NCBI RefSeq assembly: GCF_001655005.1
Contig: NZ_LXET01000046.1
Location: forward strand, 269,590 to 333,589
Direction of reading: 5' to 3'
Origin: Hafnia paralvei ATCC 29927
GTDB taxonomy: Bacteria; Pseudomonadota; Gammaproteobacteria; Enterobacterales; Enterobacteriaceae
DNA length: 64,000 nucleotides
Positions 9,200 to 19,037 of this stretch are shown piece by piece. A model generated the notes under the pieces. The model was not told where the DNA came from. It made no database searches and was given only the letters and a program-made list of their open reading frames with translations. The number at the start of each line of letters is the position of its first letter. The first letter of the stretch is position 1. A program made the position numbers and the translations under genes.

Positions 9200-9312
9200 A
9201 TTTTTTAGATCCAAATCGTGCAGGCGGGTGCGGTGTAGCGCCGTTTTCGTCTGACACTCGCTTTCGTCTGTGGGTTTCTGTTTCCTCTGCGGGTTATGGC
9301 GCGACGAATGCA

Positions 9313-9340
9313 AACAAGGCCGAACGTTGTCGGCCTTGTT
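9313..9340 (-). terminator. Terminator-like hairpin at the end of the tail operon
   Basis: AACAAGGCCGA and TCGGCCTTGTT form an 11-bp perfect stem around ACGTTG, about 50 bases past the stop of the last leftward tail gene. The trailing T run is short on either strand. Confidence 0.6.
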
Positions 9341-9389
9341 GATTGATTGGGCGTGGTGGGCTTTGTGTGGCGTTTAAATCATGCGACGT

Positions 9390-11111
9390 TTACGCAATGA
9401 GTGGGCCGTATTTCTTAGCTAACACTCTGGTCTTCTGGGCGGTTGCGGTGAACTGTGCCGCCTGCTGACTTTGACCTGTGCTCGGGTGTGTGTGGTTGGC
9501 TGCTTGGGTGGCTAACTCATTGAGCACATCAAGCGTGTCGGTAAGCAATGTCAGTACGTTTATGCTATCGCTCCCCAGCTTTACTACGGGGGCGATGAGT
9601 TCTTGAGACTGCGCGACACTGCGACGAATTCCGGCTATTTTTTCCGTCAGTGAACTCCCAACGCTGATTGTCGCTTCCCCCTTGATGGTGTCGCTAAGGT
9701 TTCCGCCAATCATTCGTTTTGCGTCATTGGTGACATCAACGGCCATTGTCTGACACGTTACCGTTAATGCCCCTGACGTTCCCAAGCTGTAATCGCCTTG
9801 GCTCACCTGTACCACGGCACCGGCTAGTAACGTCGATGTGCCTAAAACCGTTGTCTTGTCGGTAGCTTGGACTGTGGTTTCTCGGACAACAATAGTGCGG
9901 GTTTCCTCGTCAGACTTAACTTCTCGCTTCATTGAGGTTTCACTTATCGTCTGATCAGTTTGGCGAACCCAATCGCCTGCAACCGTCACACGCTGTGATA
10001 CACCATCACGCTGTTGTTGGAGCTGTTCGCCCGGCTTCACATCGGGCAGGTTCTGCCCTTGTGGCATCGTCTGCCGTACAAATGGCCTGTCTGGGCGTCC
10101 GCCTGTAAATCCCACTTCAACCAACGTGCCCGGTGGGGGAAATTGGAACATGCCGGACTCACTGCCCGCCATAGGAACTGGCAACGGCACTGCAGGATAA
10201 ATTGGCGTATCGGTTGCTGGGTTGCCGTCCGCGTCTAACAGCTGCAAGTCAACAGCATAGCGGGGGCGGAACTGATCGGAAATATCACCGCTCGATACAT
10301 CTTCGCTAGGGGCCTCAACACGGGCCATCTTAGGCAAATGTAGCCCGGAGGCTAATTCAGGGAAGGCGCTTTCCATCTGGCGTTGTATTGGCGCTTTTTG
10401 CAAAGGCTTACCCGTAGCCTTATTTCGTGGTACCCAAGAAAGCGTCATATTGTCATTTTCGAGACGTACCTGATTTAAGCGCTGGCCGTTAACCTCGGCA
10501 CCAGGGCGAAGACTTTGAATAAGTGGTACGGTCATTGAGTTACCGCCCGCCGTGGTTTGGCTAAACTCGTTGGGGATTTCAACCGGTTTGCCCGCCATTA
10601 ACCCATGTTCAGCCGCACCAACGAAAATGCCACCATCGGGAAGTTGGTACCATTGGTAATCCGGTATGGAAAACGCAGGCCCCAAACTTGCTAACAGTTG
10701 GTAGCCGGTTCCGCTGTGGGTGAAATGGGGTATAGGTTTGTCAGCATAGGCGGCGCTCTCCGGTGGGCTAACCTTCAGTCCTGTTTGTTCAGTCAGCCAA
10801 TCGGTGATTTGTCTTAGTGTTGGGTGCTGGAATGAGCACGGCCATAGTTTTTCAAACACGCCGATCAGCTCACGAACGAAAAGACGTACAGAGCCATTAT
10901 CAGCTGGTTGTGATCGCTCTACATAGCCGGTGAACCACCGCAGGACAAGGCCATCATACCCCACATCAAGCCGCACCATTTTTCCTGTGTAATCAGTCTG
11001 CGTTTTCGCTGTAATAAAGCCGCGTCCACAGGCGTTAATCTCCAACATAATGTTGACGTCAGCGAGGTGAACACTGTCTGCTGATAGGTAAAGGCGTTTA
11101 ATAGGTTTCAT
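9390..11111 (-). CDS. VgrG-like tail hub/spike (gpD-gpV type fusion)
   Basis: 573 residues. The N-terminal half resembles P2 gpD and the VgrG hub barrels. Around residues 270-350 there is a gp5/gpV-like OB fold (RPRYAVDLQLL, PPPGTLVEVGF, RPFV). Residues 350-520 are rich in V, T and S with short repeats, consistent with a beta-helical spike. The C-terminus carries NHTHPS. In P2, hub and spike are separate proteins. Here one chain appears to do both, as in HP1-type tails. It would sit at the baseplate centre and pierce the cell envelope. It is the last gene of the leftward tail operon. Confidence 0.75.
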   Translation of the reverse strand: MKPIKRLYLSADSVHLADVNIMLEINACGRGFITAKTQTDYTGKMVRLDVGYDGLVLRWFTGYVERSQPADNGSVRLFVRELIGVFEKLWPCSFQHPTLRQITDWLTEQTGLKVSPPESAAYADKPIPHFTHSGTGYQLLASLGPAFSIPDYQWYQLPDGGIFVGAAEHGLMAGKPVEIPNEFSQTTAGGNSMTVPLIQSLRPGAEVNGQRLNQVRLENDNMTLSWVPRNKATGKPLQKAPIQRQMESAFPELASGLHLPKMARVEAPSEDVSSGDISDQFRPRYAVDLQLLDADGNPATDTPIYPAVPLPVPMAGSESGMFQFPPPGTLVEVGFTGGRPDRPFVRQTMPQGQNLPDVKPGEQLQQQRDGVSQRVTVAGDWVRQTDQTISETSMKREVKSDEETRTIVVRETTVQATDKTTVLGTSTLLAGAVVQVSQGDYSLGTSGALTVTCQTMAVDVTNDAKRMIGGNLSDTIKGEATISVGSSLTEKIAGIRRSVAQSQELIAPVVKLGSDSINVLTLLTDTLDVLNELATQAANHTHPSTGQSQQAAQFTATAQKTRVLAKKYGPLIA

Positions 11112-11118
11112 CGGTTAT

Positions 11119-11613
11119 TTACCCCAGCGCATCATTAACGGGTTTTAATACTTTAGCTTCAAACCAACTCAGCGTTTCCGGCCCTTCTTCAGCTGACGTA
11201 CCTTTGCCACCTGCCGCACCTGTCTGTTTTGTGCTGGTTGTCTTATTGCCTTTTCTGGCTTCTCGCTTCTCCGGCACGCTAACCTTTTCACGTAAGGTAA
11301 AACTCACCTGCCAAGCGAGGCGATCTTCTTGTGGGGTGGCTTCAATAGTGCCTGTGAAAGTGGCTTCACGAAAATTAATGGCGGCGGCGGTTTCATTAGC
11401 AACGCGGTACTTCTTGAGCGCTCCGCTAGATTCCGTCGCTGACGCTAACTGAAATAATCGCTGTAACACAGGTTGCTCATCAAACGTAATCAGACCCGAT
11501 ACGCGCAGCTCTTTGGCTTTTATACCTTGCTCTGCGTTCGCGGTGCTTGAGGTCTGCCCGGATTGGTCTTTTTCTTGAAACTGCATTGACGGTGAAACCA
11601 GCATATTCTTCAT
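11119..11613 (-). CDS. Baseplate complex protein (HP1-type)
   Basis: 164 residues from the ATG at 11613, which has GAGGGG spaced about seven bases upstream. An in-frame ATG at 11658 would overlap the preceding gene by 29 bases and is less likely. The middle (KELRVSGLITFDEQPVLQRLFQLA) resembles baseplate proteins that HP1-like phages encode next to the D-like gene. The C-terminus is lysine, threonine and glycine rich and low in complexity. Eight bases separate it from the hub gene. Precise role is inference from position. Confidence 0.6.
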   Translation of the reverse strand: MKNMLVSPSMQFQEKDQSGQTSSTANAEQGIKAKELRVSGLITFDEQPVLQRLFQLASATESSGALKKYRVANETAAAINFREATFTGTIEATPQEDRLAWQVSFTLREKVSVPEKREARKGNKTTSTKQTGAAGGKGTSAEEGPETLSWFEAKVLKPVNDALG

Positions 11614-11629
11614 GCTGATCCCCTCACCA

Positions 11630-12355
11630 TCAAGAGCGAGTAACGCGGCTTGGCTCATGGATCATTTTCTCCAACCCCGCCAAGTTATCGCCGATGAACA
11701 TCAGCGCGACCGTATGCACGGCTGTGGCTCGGGGGATATTTTTAAGTAATTCAACGGCGGCGTTTATCATGCTGCCTGTATGGGTAAAGACCCACGCATT
11801 AGCGCTTGCGCCTTTCAACGTCTCTAAACCGTCGCTAATAGTTTTCAACATGCCCGCACGCGCTTGGATAAATTCGCCAACCTGCAATTGTAATTTTGCC
11901 GTATTCGTCTGTACTGCAGCGTCTATCTGAGCTTTTGCCACACGCTGTGCATTCAATGCAGCGCGATTGGTTGCGACCGATAACGGGACTGCCGCAGGTA
12001 GTGCGCCACTGTTCTTGCTTGGTAGCTGCATTTTGACTGTGCTCAGCTCAAACGCTGCCTTTGCCATTCTGCTGACCTGAGTAAATGCCGGCGCGGGGAA
12101 CACCTCAGCCAGTTGCGATAATCCCTGCATAAAATTGCTGTGGTCATGTTCTGCGATCATAAAAACAATAACATTTGTTTCTTCAGCGCTAACAGCAAGC
12201 TTCTTGGATAAATAAGCCAACGCATTGACAGGGCTTAAATAATTGCCTGAATCGGTAATCTGCCCCAAACCATATACCCAAGGGTGGGCAGGAACTATTG
12301 CGCAGCTGAGTGCCGATAGCTCATCAGGAAACGCGATTTTTGCTTCACGCCACAT
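11630..12355 (-). CDS. Phage tail/baseplate-region protein, function unknown
   Basis: 241 residues from ATG 12355, preceded by AGAGG. The start overlaps the 3' end of the fibre assembly gene by 11 bases, suggesting translational coupling. The first part (EAKIAFPDELSALSCAIVPAH) looks folded. The middle is Ala/Val/Gln rich and probably helical (residues 110-200). I see no catalytic motif or membrane segment. HP1-like phages carry a gene of similar length at this position. No function assigned. Confidence 0.6.
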   Translation of the reverse strand: MWREAKIAFPDELSALSCAIVPAHPWVYGLGQITDSGNYLSPVNALAYLSKKLAVSAEETNVIVFMIAEHDHSNFMQGLSQLAEVFPAPAFTQVSRMAKAAFELSTVKMQLPSKNSGALPAAVPLSVATNRAALNAQRVAKAQIDAAVQTNTAKLQLQVGEFIQARAGMLKTISDGLETLKGASANAWVFTHTGSMINAAVELLKNIPRATAVHTVALMFIGDNLAGLEKMIHEPSRVTRS

Positions 12356-12869
12356 CGGGTACCTCTGGCAGTTCAATATCTGGCGCATTGCTGGTATCCA
12401 TGCGACTGAGTAACACTAAGTAGGTTTTCCACGCTTTGAGCTGGACTAATTCTTCATCAGTCGCCATGCCTACGTCTAATGCGGCCTGTAGCGGCGCGAT
12501 TTTTTGATTTGCCTCGGCCATGAGCTGCGCGCGGGTTTCTTCGGCCTGCGCAATGAGTTCGGATTTTGGGATTACACGCGGTGTGATTTTCTTGCCGTCA
12601 AAAATCCAATTACCGTCAAGCCGCTCTGGAAAATCATTCGGGATACTTTTCTTGCTCACTTCCGCAATAGAAAGATTTTCAGGGAATAACTCAACCGCGT
12701 TGTAGCTTTGCTGACGGATAACACCATCCGCTTGATATGCAATTTTTAGCTTTTCCGCGCTTAACTTTTCTCGTACGTCATACCAATCTTGACCGTCCTC
12801 AGACTGGAGGTGTAGCGCGCCATCCTCAGTGCGTTCGTTGGTGCACGGTGTAAAATTTTTATAAATCAT
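12345..12869 (-). CDS. Tail fibre assembly chaperone
   Basis: 174 residues of the tail fibre assembly family (gpG of P2, Tfa of lambda), which folds and trims the fibre tip. The body shows the usual pattern of an N-terminal fold followed by a helical stretch with LIAQAEETRAQLMAEANQKIAPLQAALD and the WKTYLVLLSRMD motif near residue 150. It directly follows the fibre gene, 12 bases downstream, as expected for a chaperone-client pair. Confidence 0.85.
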   Translation of the reverse strand: MIYKNFTPCTNERTEDGALHLQSEDGQDWYDVREKLSAEKLKIAYQADGVIRQQSYNAVELFPENLSIAEVSKKSIPNDFPERLDGNWIFDGKKITPRVIPKSELIAQAEETRAQLMAEANQKIAPLQAALDVGMATDEELVQLKAWKTYLVLLSRMDTSNAPDIELPEVPDVA

Positions 12870-12881
12870 GCCGTATTTCCC

Positions 12882-14855
12882 TTATGCGAAGTTTTTCCAA
12901 GAGCCACCGATATATTTTTGCAAGCGACGGAAATAGACCCGAGAGATATGAAATGAAATCCCCGAACCTGTACTTTTAGTTGTACCTACTATCGCAGTAA
13001 TACAGGCACCCCACGGTAGACTTGCTTGGCCGGGGTAAGGGATATCCTTATACTCTTCAGCGCCCATTTGGGTATTTTGGATATACCGATTATCAGCCGC
13101 TGATGTCGTTATATAGGGTCTTAAATCGGGTGCTGGAGGTGGATTATTTTTACTGTAACTAAAATCCCAGCCAGACCATCTGTTTGAGGCTAAATCGTAA
13201 GTTCGACTGAAAATAACTGTGCTGTTATAAGGACGATATTCTTGTATACATCCATCATTACCGTTTGCGCCGTTTTTAATGACACACAAACTACCAGCCG
13301 CCTGAGTTGGATAATTAAGTGCCGCCGTAGCAGACGCGTTCATAGGCTGATAATAAAAACCTTCCTTTGTTCCAGTAAGGGTATTTAGATTCACTCCAGA
13401 AGCTATCATCCCACGAACTGGAAATGCTGAAATATCCGTAGCAGTGGGCTTATTCAATGGCCCATAAAGTTTTTGTAGCCTTTTCGCCTTAACCGCCCCG
13501 TCATTTCGGTTAACCTCCAACCATTCAACAGACAGATTTCCAGAGGCATCGACAAATAAATTCGCAGTAAGCCGCAGGGTATTACCGCCTCCCGTGCCAT
13601 AAGAAATGTGAACACCGGCGCCGTAGCTGCCAAAATGATTATCAGCGCCACCACCTTGAACGAAAAACGCATTTCCAATGCTTGTCGGCGATAGGATGTC
13701 ACTATCTTTCATGATGAGACCACTCGTACCGATCCCCCACGCACCATTCGCCATCAAGGCATTGGCAGTGCCATCCGTAGCCGATTTTTGAACATTGGAT
13801 GTTGCAGCGGTACCTAATTCTAAATTCTTGCGGGCTTTGGGTTTATCGGGCACATCTGAAAGGTTTTCATCTTTCTGTAAAGCGCCGTCCGCTAGTTCAA
13901 CGGTTTGAGTTAACCCCAAGTTCGCTATAGCTTTTTTCTGGGCAGCTTCCCCCTTCGCCGCGATTTCTGACAGGCTTTTATCAATACGCAAAAAGTCTTT
14001 ATTGCCCTGCTGGCCGTCTAATGTGCCTTTTGGACGTAAATCCGTGATTACGCCGTTCGCATCAATGCTGGCGACCGCGTACACGTAATGCTGTACACCG
14101 TCTTGCACGTAATTTGCCAGCGTATTTGCTACCGTGATTTTCAGCTCTTCAGCCCAAACACTTGTTAGCGTGCCTTTCCAGCACACATCTGCCCAAACTT
14201 TCACCGGCTTGGTCGTCACGGTAATGTTTTGCGTGGTCGATAGCTTGCAACGCAGACCACCTACGTAGCCTGCCCCCTGCGTAATGCTGTATTGGCTAAC
14301 TTGACGAGTGACTAAGAAACCATCACCAAAAAATGCCGCTGCGCCATAAATATCGACGTTCTCAAGGCGCTGGCGCTCATCCATCCCCGCAAGACGTGCG
14401 GTGAAATCAATCTGCCATGTTTCTGCGGGTGTTGTGATCTGCGTTTCTGACGCCGCGCCGTTGTACTCCATCAAAAAGGAGCGGGTGAGCACGTTACCTT
14501 GCTTGCCCTCGGCATTCTTGATTTTGCTTTGCAGTGGCGCATGGACAATCATCGCCAACGTGCCGGTGGCCTTGTTCATCAGACCAACCCAGTTAAACTC
14601 AAAATCACCGACATCCGCGCCCATAGTGACTGAATAGACCACGGAATTTTCATTCACCAAGCCCGCTGCACTGACTGCTTGACGATGGACAATATACTTC
14701 GCCTCTGGGAGCTGCTCGGCGCGGTCAATCGGACTTTCCACATCAAGATTAGGCACATTGGCTAAAACAAACTCATCTAAAACCACGGCACTATTGTTAA
14801 TCGCTTGCTGCGCTTTCCAGCGTTCAAACGCTAGCGTAATGACAGTTTGTGACAT
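12882..14855 (-). CDS. Tail fibre (receptor-binding) protein
   Basis: 657 residues. The N-terminal 180 residues match the tail-collar/fibre attachment domain (starts MSQTVITLAFERWKAQQA) that joins fibres to the baseplate. The middle, about residues 290-360, has fibre shaft repeats with KDENLSDVPDKPKARKNL. The C-terminal region contains the YNSTVIFSRTYDLASNRWSG type motif seen in fibre tips. It determines host range. Partnered with the assembly chaperone downstream and gpI upstream, with a single base between the stop of gpI and its start. Confidence 0.88.
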   Translation of the reverse strand: MSQTVITLAFERWKAQQAINNSAVVLDEFVLANVPNLDVESPIDRAEQLPEAKYIVHRQAVSAAGLVNENSVVYSVTMGADVGDFEFNWVGLMNKATGTLAMIVHAPLQSKIKNAEGKQGNVLTRSFLMEYNGAASETQITTPAETWQIDFTARLAGMDERQRLENVDIYGAAAFFGDGFLVTRQVSQYSITQGAGYVGGLRCKLSTTQNITVTTKPVKVWADVCWKGTLTSVWAEELKITVANTLANYVQDGVQHYVYAVASIDANGVITDLRPKGTLDGQQGNKDFLRIDKSLSEIAAKGEAAQKKAIANLGLTQTVELADGALQKDENLSDVPDKPKARKNLELGTAATSNVQKSATDGTANALMANGAWGIGTSGLIMKDSDILSPTSIGNAFFVQGGGADNHFGSYGAGVHISYGTGGGNTLRLTANLFVDASGNLSVEWLEVNRNDGAVKAKRLQKLYGPLNKPTATDISAFPVRGMIASGVNLNTLTGTKEGFYYQPMNASATAALNYPTQAAGSLCVIKNGANGNDGCIQEYRPYNSTVIFSRTYDLASNRWSGWDFSYSKNNPPPAPDLRPYITTSAADNRYIQNTQMGAEEYKDIPYPGQASLPWGACITAIVGTTKSTGSGISFHISRVYFRRLQKYIGGSWKNFA

Positions 14856-14856
14856 C

Positions 14857-15453
14857 TCAGTTCCCTAGCTTCGCGCCATATGTGGCGCTGTTATTGTTGG
14901 TTTCTTGGGATAGGCTAGCCACATAGCAAACATATTCCCCTTCATACCACCCAGCGCGAATAAACATTTTTTGCTTGGTGATCACTTCAAATCTGTAACG
15001 GCGGCACGTCCGGCCATATTGACGAATAATTTCAAGTAACAAATCGGTGTTTTCTGCTATCTGACTATCAGTGACGCGCACCGTAATAACGTCCCAATCA
15101 ATCCCCGGTTGGCGTTCTAGCAACTCCACGTAGCCAATGCCTAGACGCTGGAAAATCGCAATAAACCCCTCAACTGACCCCGCGTCCCGCGCATTGATAA
15201 AGGCATAAGCCACACGCTTACGGAACAACACCAAAGGCTCACCGTTAAAGCGGGTGATATCGCGGTCATACGCCAATAGGTTTAATACCGGCTCAACGCA
15301 GGTTAGTGGATCAAACTGCCTTAACGGCCATGTGATCCAGTTATATACCTGTAACCAAAATGCCACACAGGCACGCAATAACTTGGCGGGGTCGCCTTTG
15401 TCCATCCATGAAGGTAACTTCAGGGTGTGTAATCGTTTTTTAAATTCAGTCAC
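14857..15453 (-). CDS. Tail protein I (baseplate wedge)
   Basis: 198 residues resembling P2 gpI, which joins the fibre to the baseplate wedge. Visible features are LPSWMDKGDPAKLLRACVAFWLQVYNW near the start and LLAYDRDITRFNGEP. It overlaps the J gene by eight bases and is followed at once by the fibre gene, the same J-I-H order as in P2. Confidence 0.83.
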   Translation of the reverse strand: MTEFKKRLHTLKLPSWMDKGDPAKLLRACVAFWLQVYNWITWPLRQFDPLTCVEPVLNLLAYDRDITRFNGEPLVLFRKRVAYAFINARDAGSVEGFIAIFQRLGIGYVELLERQPGIDWDVITVRVTDSQIAENTDLLLEIIRQYGRTCRRYRFEVITKQKMFIRAGWYEGEYVCYVASLSQETNNNSATYGAKLGN

Positions 15454-16630
15454 GTTCGATCTCCACGGTCAGCGCATCCAATCTTGGTACGGCGAGATCG
15501 CTGACAATGTCAGTCAGTGAAAAGCGCAATGAATCCACCACATCAAAGGTTCTGTGAATTTCTCGCCCCAAATTTGAAAATGAGAAGCGCGAATAGGGCC
15601 ACGTCTTTTTTACGTCATAGTTACTGTTTTCACGAAACGCACAGCGGATCAGGTTTTCAACGCCAGTACGTAACGCGGCTTTATCTTCAGCGCTCATGTT
15701 GTCTGGATTTGTAACAAATAGCGTTACGTCAAGTGTGTGACGTGTTTCAGGCATCGCCATGCACTGCATATCATCACCGTGTCCGTGATGGCCTTGACTG
15801 TTGATATAGTCGTTTACCGCATCAATAAACGGCTGGGACGTAACACCGCTGTCTAGCAATAAGTACGCATTTGCTGTGCCCGGCCCACGCGGCGCATCAT
15901 GTAAAAAGAAAATGCGATCAATCGACAACCCAGCAACACCCGCAATCATGCTGCGGTAGACCGCATCGGTGTGATAGTTACCCACTAGATTGAATTGGTT
16001 GCGGCAACGTTCGCGAAGCTCATCGTCGCTTTCTTCGTTTGCTCCTGGTGTTAGTAACCAGTCTTCCTCATTCTCAACGCTACCGATCCCCGTTACGCTT
16101 ACGGGTAATATTCGGTAATAACCGGGCGCAAGGTTGTAGCCATCGCCAGTAGCTGCCGCAATAACCGGCACAGTGCCGCTTTCTTTTCCCGCAGGAATAA
16201 GCGTGTCTTGCGTCACCTTCAGTACGTAAACAACCCCGTTGATGCGTTCGGTTTGTACCAGTGTTCCTGCGGGCACGGTGACCGCGTTCGCCGCATTTGA
16301 TTTGTAAAAACGCAACACCCCCACGGCAGCGGTGGCGGGCTTAACAATGACATTCACCGCCCATGCCAGTAGCCGTAGCATTTGCCCACTGGCGGTTGCG
16401 ACAAACATATTCATCAGCACGGTGTTGATGAGTGCGTCCTGAAGCCACAATACCGGCGTTGTGACAATGACTTTAATCAGACGCCAAAACGGTGACATTT
16501 TGGAGGTATTCGTAACGAAACCTTCCGCTTTCACGGTCGTATCAAATGCCGCTCCGATCTCGTCGGCGGTCATAGGCATACCGCTGTCTTTAAGCACCTG
16601 CTCAAAATCAACCACGGGTTTTTCAGTCAT
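15446..16630 (-). CDS. Baseplate J protein
   Basis: 394 residues of the baseplate J/gp47 family, a wedge component of the contractile tail. The typical core VPAGTLVQTERINGVVY and the following TGDGYNLAPG are visible, then EESDDELRERCRNQF, a signature of this family. The start is the ATG at 16630 with AAGGGG seven bases before it, rather than a TTG two codons earlier. It overlaps the upstream DUF2590 gene by eight bases. Confidence 0.88.
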   Translation of the reverse strand: MTEKPVVDFEQVLKDSGMPMTADEIGAAFDTTVKAEGFVTNTSKMSPFWRLIKVIVTTPVLWLQDALINTVLMNMFVATASGQMLRLLAWAVNVIVKPATAAVGVLRFYKSNAANAVTVPAGTLVQTERINGVVYVLKVTQDTLIPAGKESGTVPVIAAATGDGYNLAPGYYRILPVSVTGIGSVENEEDWLLTPGANEESDDELRERCRNQFNLVGNYHTDAVYRSMIAGVAGLSIDRIFFLHDAPRGPGTANAYLLLDSGVTSQPFIDAVNDYINSQGHHGHGDDMQCMAMPETRHTLDVTLFVTNPDNMSAEDKAALRTGVENLIRCAFRENSNYDVKKTWPYSRFSFSNLGREIHRTFDVVDSLRFSLTDIVSDLAVPRLDALTVEIERD

Positions 16631-16955
16631 AATCAACCCCTTTGCTTAAGGTGCCAAAATCATAGGTTTCGGCTGTGACATAGAGCCGTGAGAGTGATTC
16701 TTCAGTGATCACTATCGTGCCGGGTATGAGTCGCTCATCGTCTTCTACTAACAAAATCAATTGTGTGATCACATCACCGCGCATTGTTGGGCTGCGTTCT
16801 CCAATCAATTGGGCGGTAATGCCGCTTTCAAGAATGCTATGCACAATATCTTGACCAATGCTTTCACAGTTGTTGCAGCGCAACGGCTCTCGACCACTGT
16901 CGAGCGTGAAATCACCGTCCGTTATCAAAAGGTCTATATATTTAGGCTCTGCCAT
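16623..16955 (-). CDS. DUF2590 family phage protein (gpW-like baseplate wedge position)
   Basis: About 110 residues, beginning MAEPKYIDLLITDGDFTLD. This domain is found in HP1/K139-like phages just before the J protein, where P2 encodes gpW. Two adjacent ATGs (16958 and 16955) overlap the stop codon of the tape measure. GGAGG lies seven bases from the second. Likely a small baseplate component, inferred from position and family. Confidence 0.72.
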   Translation of the reverse strand: MAEPKYIDLLITDGDFTLDSGREPLRCNNCESIGQDIVHSILESGITAQLIGERSPTMRGDVITQLILLVEDDERLIPGTIVITEESLSRLYVTAETYDFGTLSKGVDYD

Positions 16956-19036
16956 CATCCCGCCTCCATCTCTTGCCACTCGGACAACTGCCCCGGCGTG
17001 ATGCCATTCGGCGCGGTAATATTGATATCACCCCATGTTTTGCGGTTATCAACGGTTGTTTTGCTATCAGATTTAACCTGACTCATCAGACCATCACGCG
17101 GAATAGCCGTTCCGGTACTGGTGCCCGTCAGTAGCGACTGCCCCCCAGAAGGTGCCGACATGCCTTGTGCCATATTTGGCACACTGGTTGTTTTCAGATC
17201 GATATCTACACCGGGGATTTTGTTTAGCTTTTCCACAATCCAGTTGTAGGACGCTGCAAACGTACTTTTTAGGACGTCAAACAACTTATTGAAAACGTCG
17301 CCGATGGTATCGGCAAACCCCGTAAACGCAGCAACGGGCGATAATCCCGCAAAGAAACTAACAACATCGCCCCAGCCCTGAACGATGGAGGCCCATACTG
17401 AAGCAAAGACCTGACCGACTTTTCCGGCAATATCCATGATCCACTGGAATGCCGCCGTATTCATAATGGCGGTTTTTAGCTCATCCCAATGCGTGACCAC
17501 ATACCAAATCCCCACAGCTAGCAACGCCAGTGCGCCAATAATCAGAGTGATAGGGCTGGTTAGTAGCTGCATAGCAACACCTGCAAACATAGTGGCAACA
17601 CCATAGATACGCATGGCAATGGCTCCCGCTTTTAGAACACCATTCCACAAAAACAGGGCCACGCGGCAAACGCCTGTCCACAGCGCCAATAATTTGGATT
17701 GCACCCATAGACCAGCTAATCCAATACGCGTCAAAAGCAGGGAAGGACGCAGGATGTTAAGCGTCCAGACAAGCGCGTTCCAACCGCCCACCACAACCGC
17801 CGCAATCCCCTTCAGCCCCATCATGGTGAAGCCAAATACCCCCATAATGATGTTGGTTGCCGCACCTGCTAGGCCGAACGACAACACCCCCAAGGTGATA
17901 TAGCCCAACCAGCGGGCAATGTTTGGGAACATTTCAAGCCAGCGGGCAAACTTCGCCCCGGCATCCGCAGCGCGATTAATCAGTGGGTTAAGCACAGGCA
18001 AGAGCGTATCGCCGATAGCAATACGCATGTTTTTCCAAATTTGTGTAAGGCGATCCCAAGGTTCAACCATTCTTTCGGCCATCTCTTGAGCACGCTTCAT
18101 GCCATCATTACGACCTAAATCGCTGATACTCTTATTAAGCGTATTCTGTTGGCCGTATAGCTTCTTGATAACATCAGCACCGCCGCCAAATGCGGCATCT
18201 AACGCCTGTTGTGCTTTGACGTTACCTTCAATACTTGCCCCGTACTTATCCTGAAGCTTTTGTAAAATCTCGCCCATCGGCAACATTTTTCCGGTGGCAT
18301 CAACAAAACTCATCCCGAGTTTTTGCGCTGCCGCAGGGGCACTGCGTAGGAATTGTTCGTAAATCCCGCTGGACTCGGTACCGAGGGTGCGCGACAACGT
18401 ACCCAATACGGCAAATTGCTCATCCATGCTAACGCCAAAGTCAGCACCGGCATTCTTGGTGCCTTCTATCAGCTCTTGCATGGTCTGCATCTTGACGCCA
18501 AAGTTCTGCACCATATAGGCGGTTTTACCTGCCAGCTCTTCAGCAAAACGCACGTGCCCTAAGCTCGACAGTTCAGTATTGAACCGCGCAGCCATTGCGC
18601 CCATGTATTCCCCGGCTTCTTCCCCGCTGGCTTTTACCCCAGCGGCGAGGGTATTTGCAGCAACGGTGACGCGAGGTAGCTCTTTATCAGCCAGCCCCAC
18701 CATTGCGCCTTTAATGGCATAACTGGAATTGACAACATCGACCGCACTTTTGCCGTAGCGGTTACTGAATTTCATTGCCTCTTTGGACAATCGTTTCAGT
18801 GAGTCCTCAGCGACACCTTTAGCCCCAAGCCCAGATAACGCCGCATTCATTTCATACGCAGGGCCAAGAACGCCCTGAATGGAACTCACGACAGCCCAAA
18901 CCGAAGCCGCACCAATCCCGATGCGCGTAAATGACGCCTGCGATTTTTCAGCGAAACCGGTTAGTGACGATTGCGCAGATTTCAGCGGGCGCGTCAGCTT
19001 GTCGATCAGGCTTAAAGTAAAATCCAAATGGCTCAT
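16955..19036 (-). CDS. Tail tape measure protein
   Basis: 693 residues that set tail length and pass into the host membrane during DNA injection. The N-terminal half is helical and resembles the TIGR01760 tape measure core (AGVKASGEEAGEYMGAMAARFN, FGVSMDEQFAVLGTLSR). Hydrophobic stretches lie at about residues 375-440 and 470-510. It follows the two-frame tail assembly chaperone, the standard order in long-tailed phages. The stop codon overlaps the next start. Confidence 0.92.
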   Translation of the reverse strand: MSHLDFTLSLIDKLTRPLKSAQSSLTGFAEKSQASFTRIGIGAASVWAVVSSIQGVLGPAYEMNAALSGLGAKGVAEDSLKRLSKEAMKFSNRYGKSAVDVVNSSYAIKGAMVGLADKELPRVTVAANTLAAGVKASGEEAGEYMGAMAARFNTELSSLGHVRFAEELAGKTAYMVQNFGVKMQTMQELIEGTKNAGADFGVSMDEQFAVLGTLSRTLGTESSGIYEQFLRSAPAAAQKLGMSFVDATGKMLPMGEILQKLQDKYGASIEGNVKAQQALDAAFGGGADVIKKLYGQQNTLNKSISDLGRNDGMKRAQEMAERMVEPWDRLTQIWKNMRIAIGDTLLPVLNPLINRAADAGAKFARWLEMFPNIARWLGYITLGVLSFGLAGAATNIIMGVFGFTMMGLKGIAAVVVGGWNALVWTLNILRPSLLLTRIGLAGLWVQSKLLALWTGVCRVALFLWNGVLKAGAIAMRIYGVATMFAGVAMQLLTSPITLIIGALALLAVGIWYVVTHWDELKTAIMNTAAFQWIMDIAGKVGQVFASVWASIVQGWGDVVSFFAGLSPVAAFTGFADTIGDVFNKLFDVLKSTFAASYNWIVEKLNKIPGVDIDLKTTSVPNMAQGMSAPSGGQSLLTGTSTGTAIPRDGLMSQVKSDSKTTVDNRKTWGDINITAPNGITPGQLSEWQEMEAG

Positions 19037-19037
19037 G

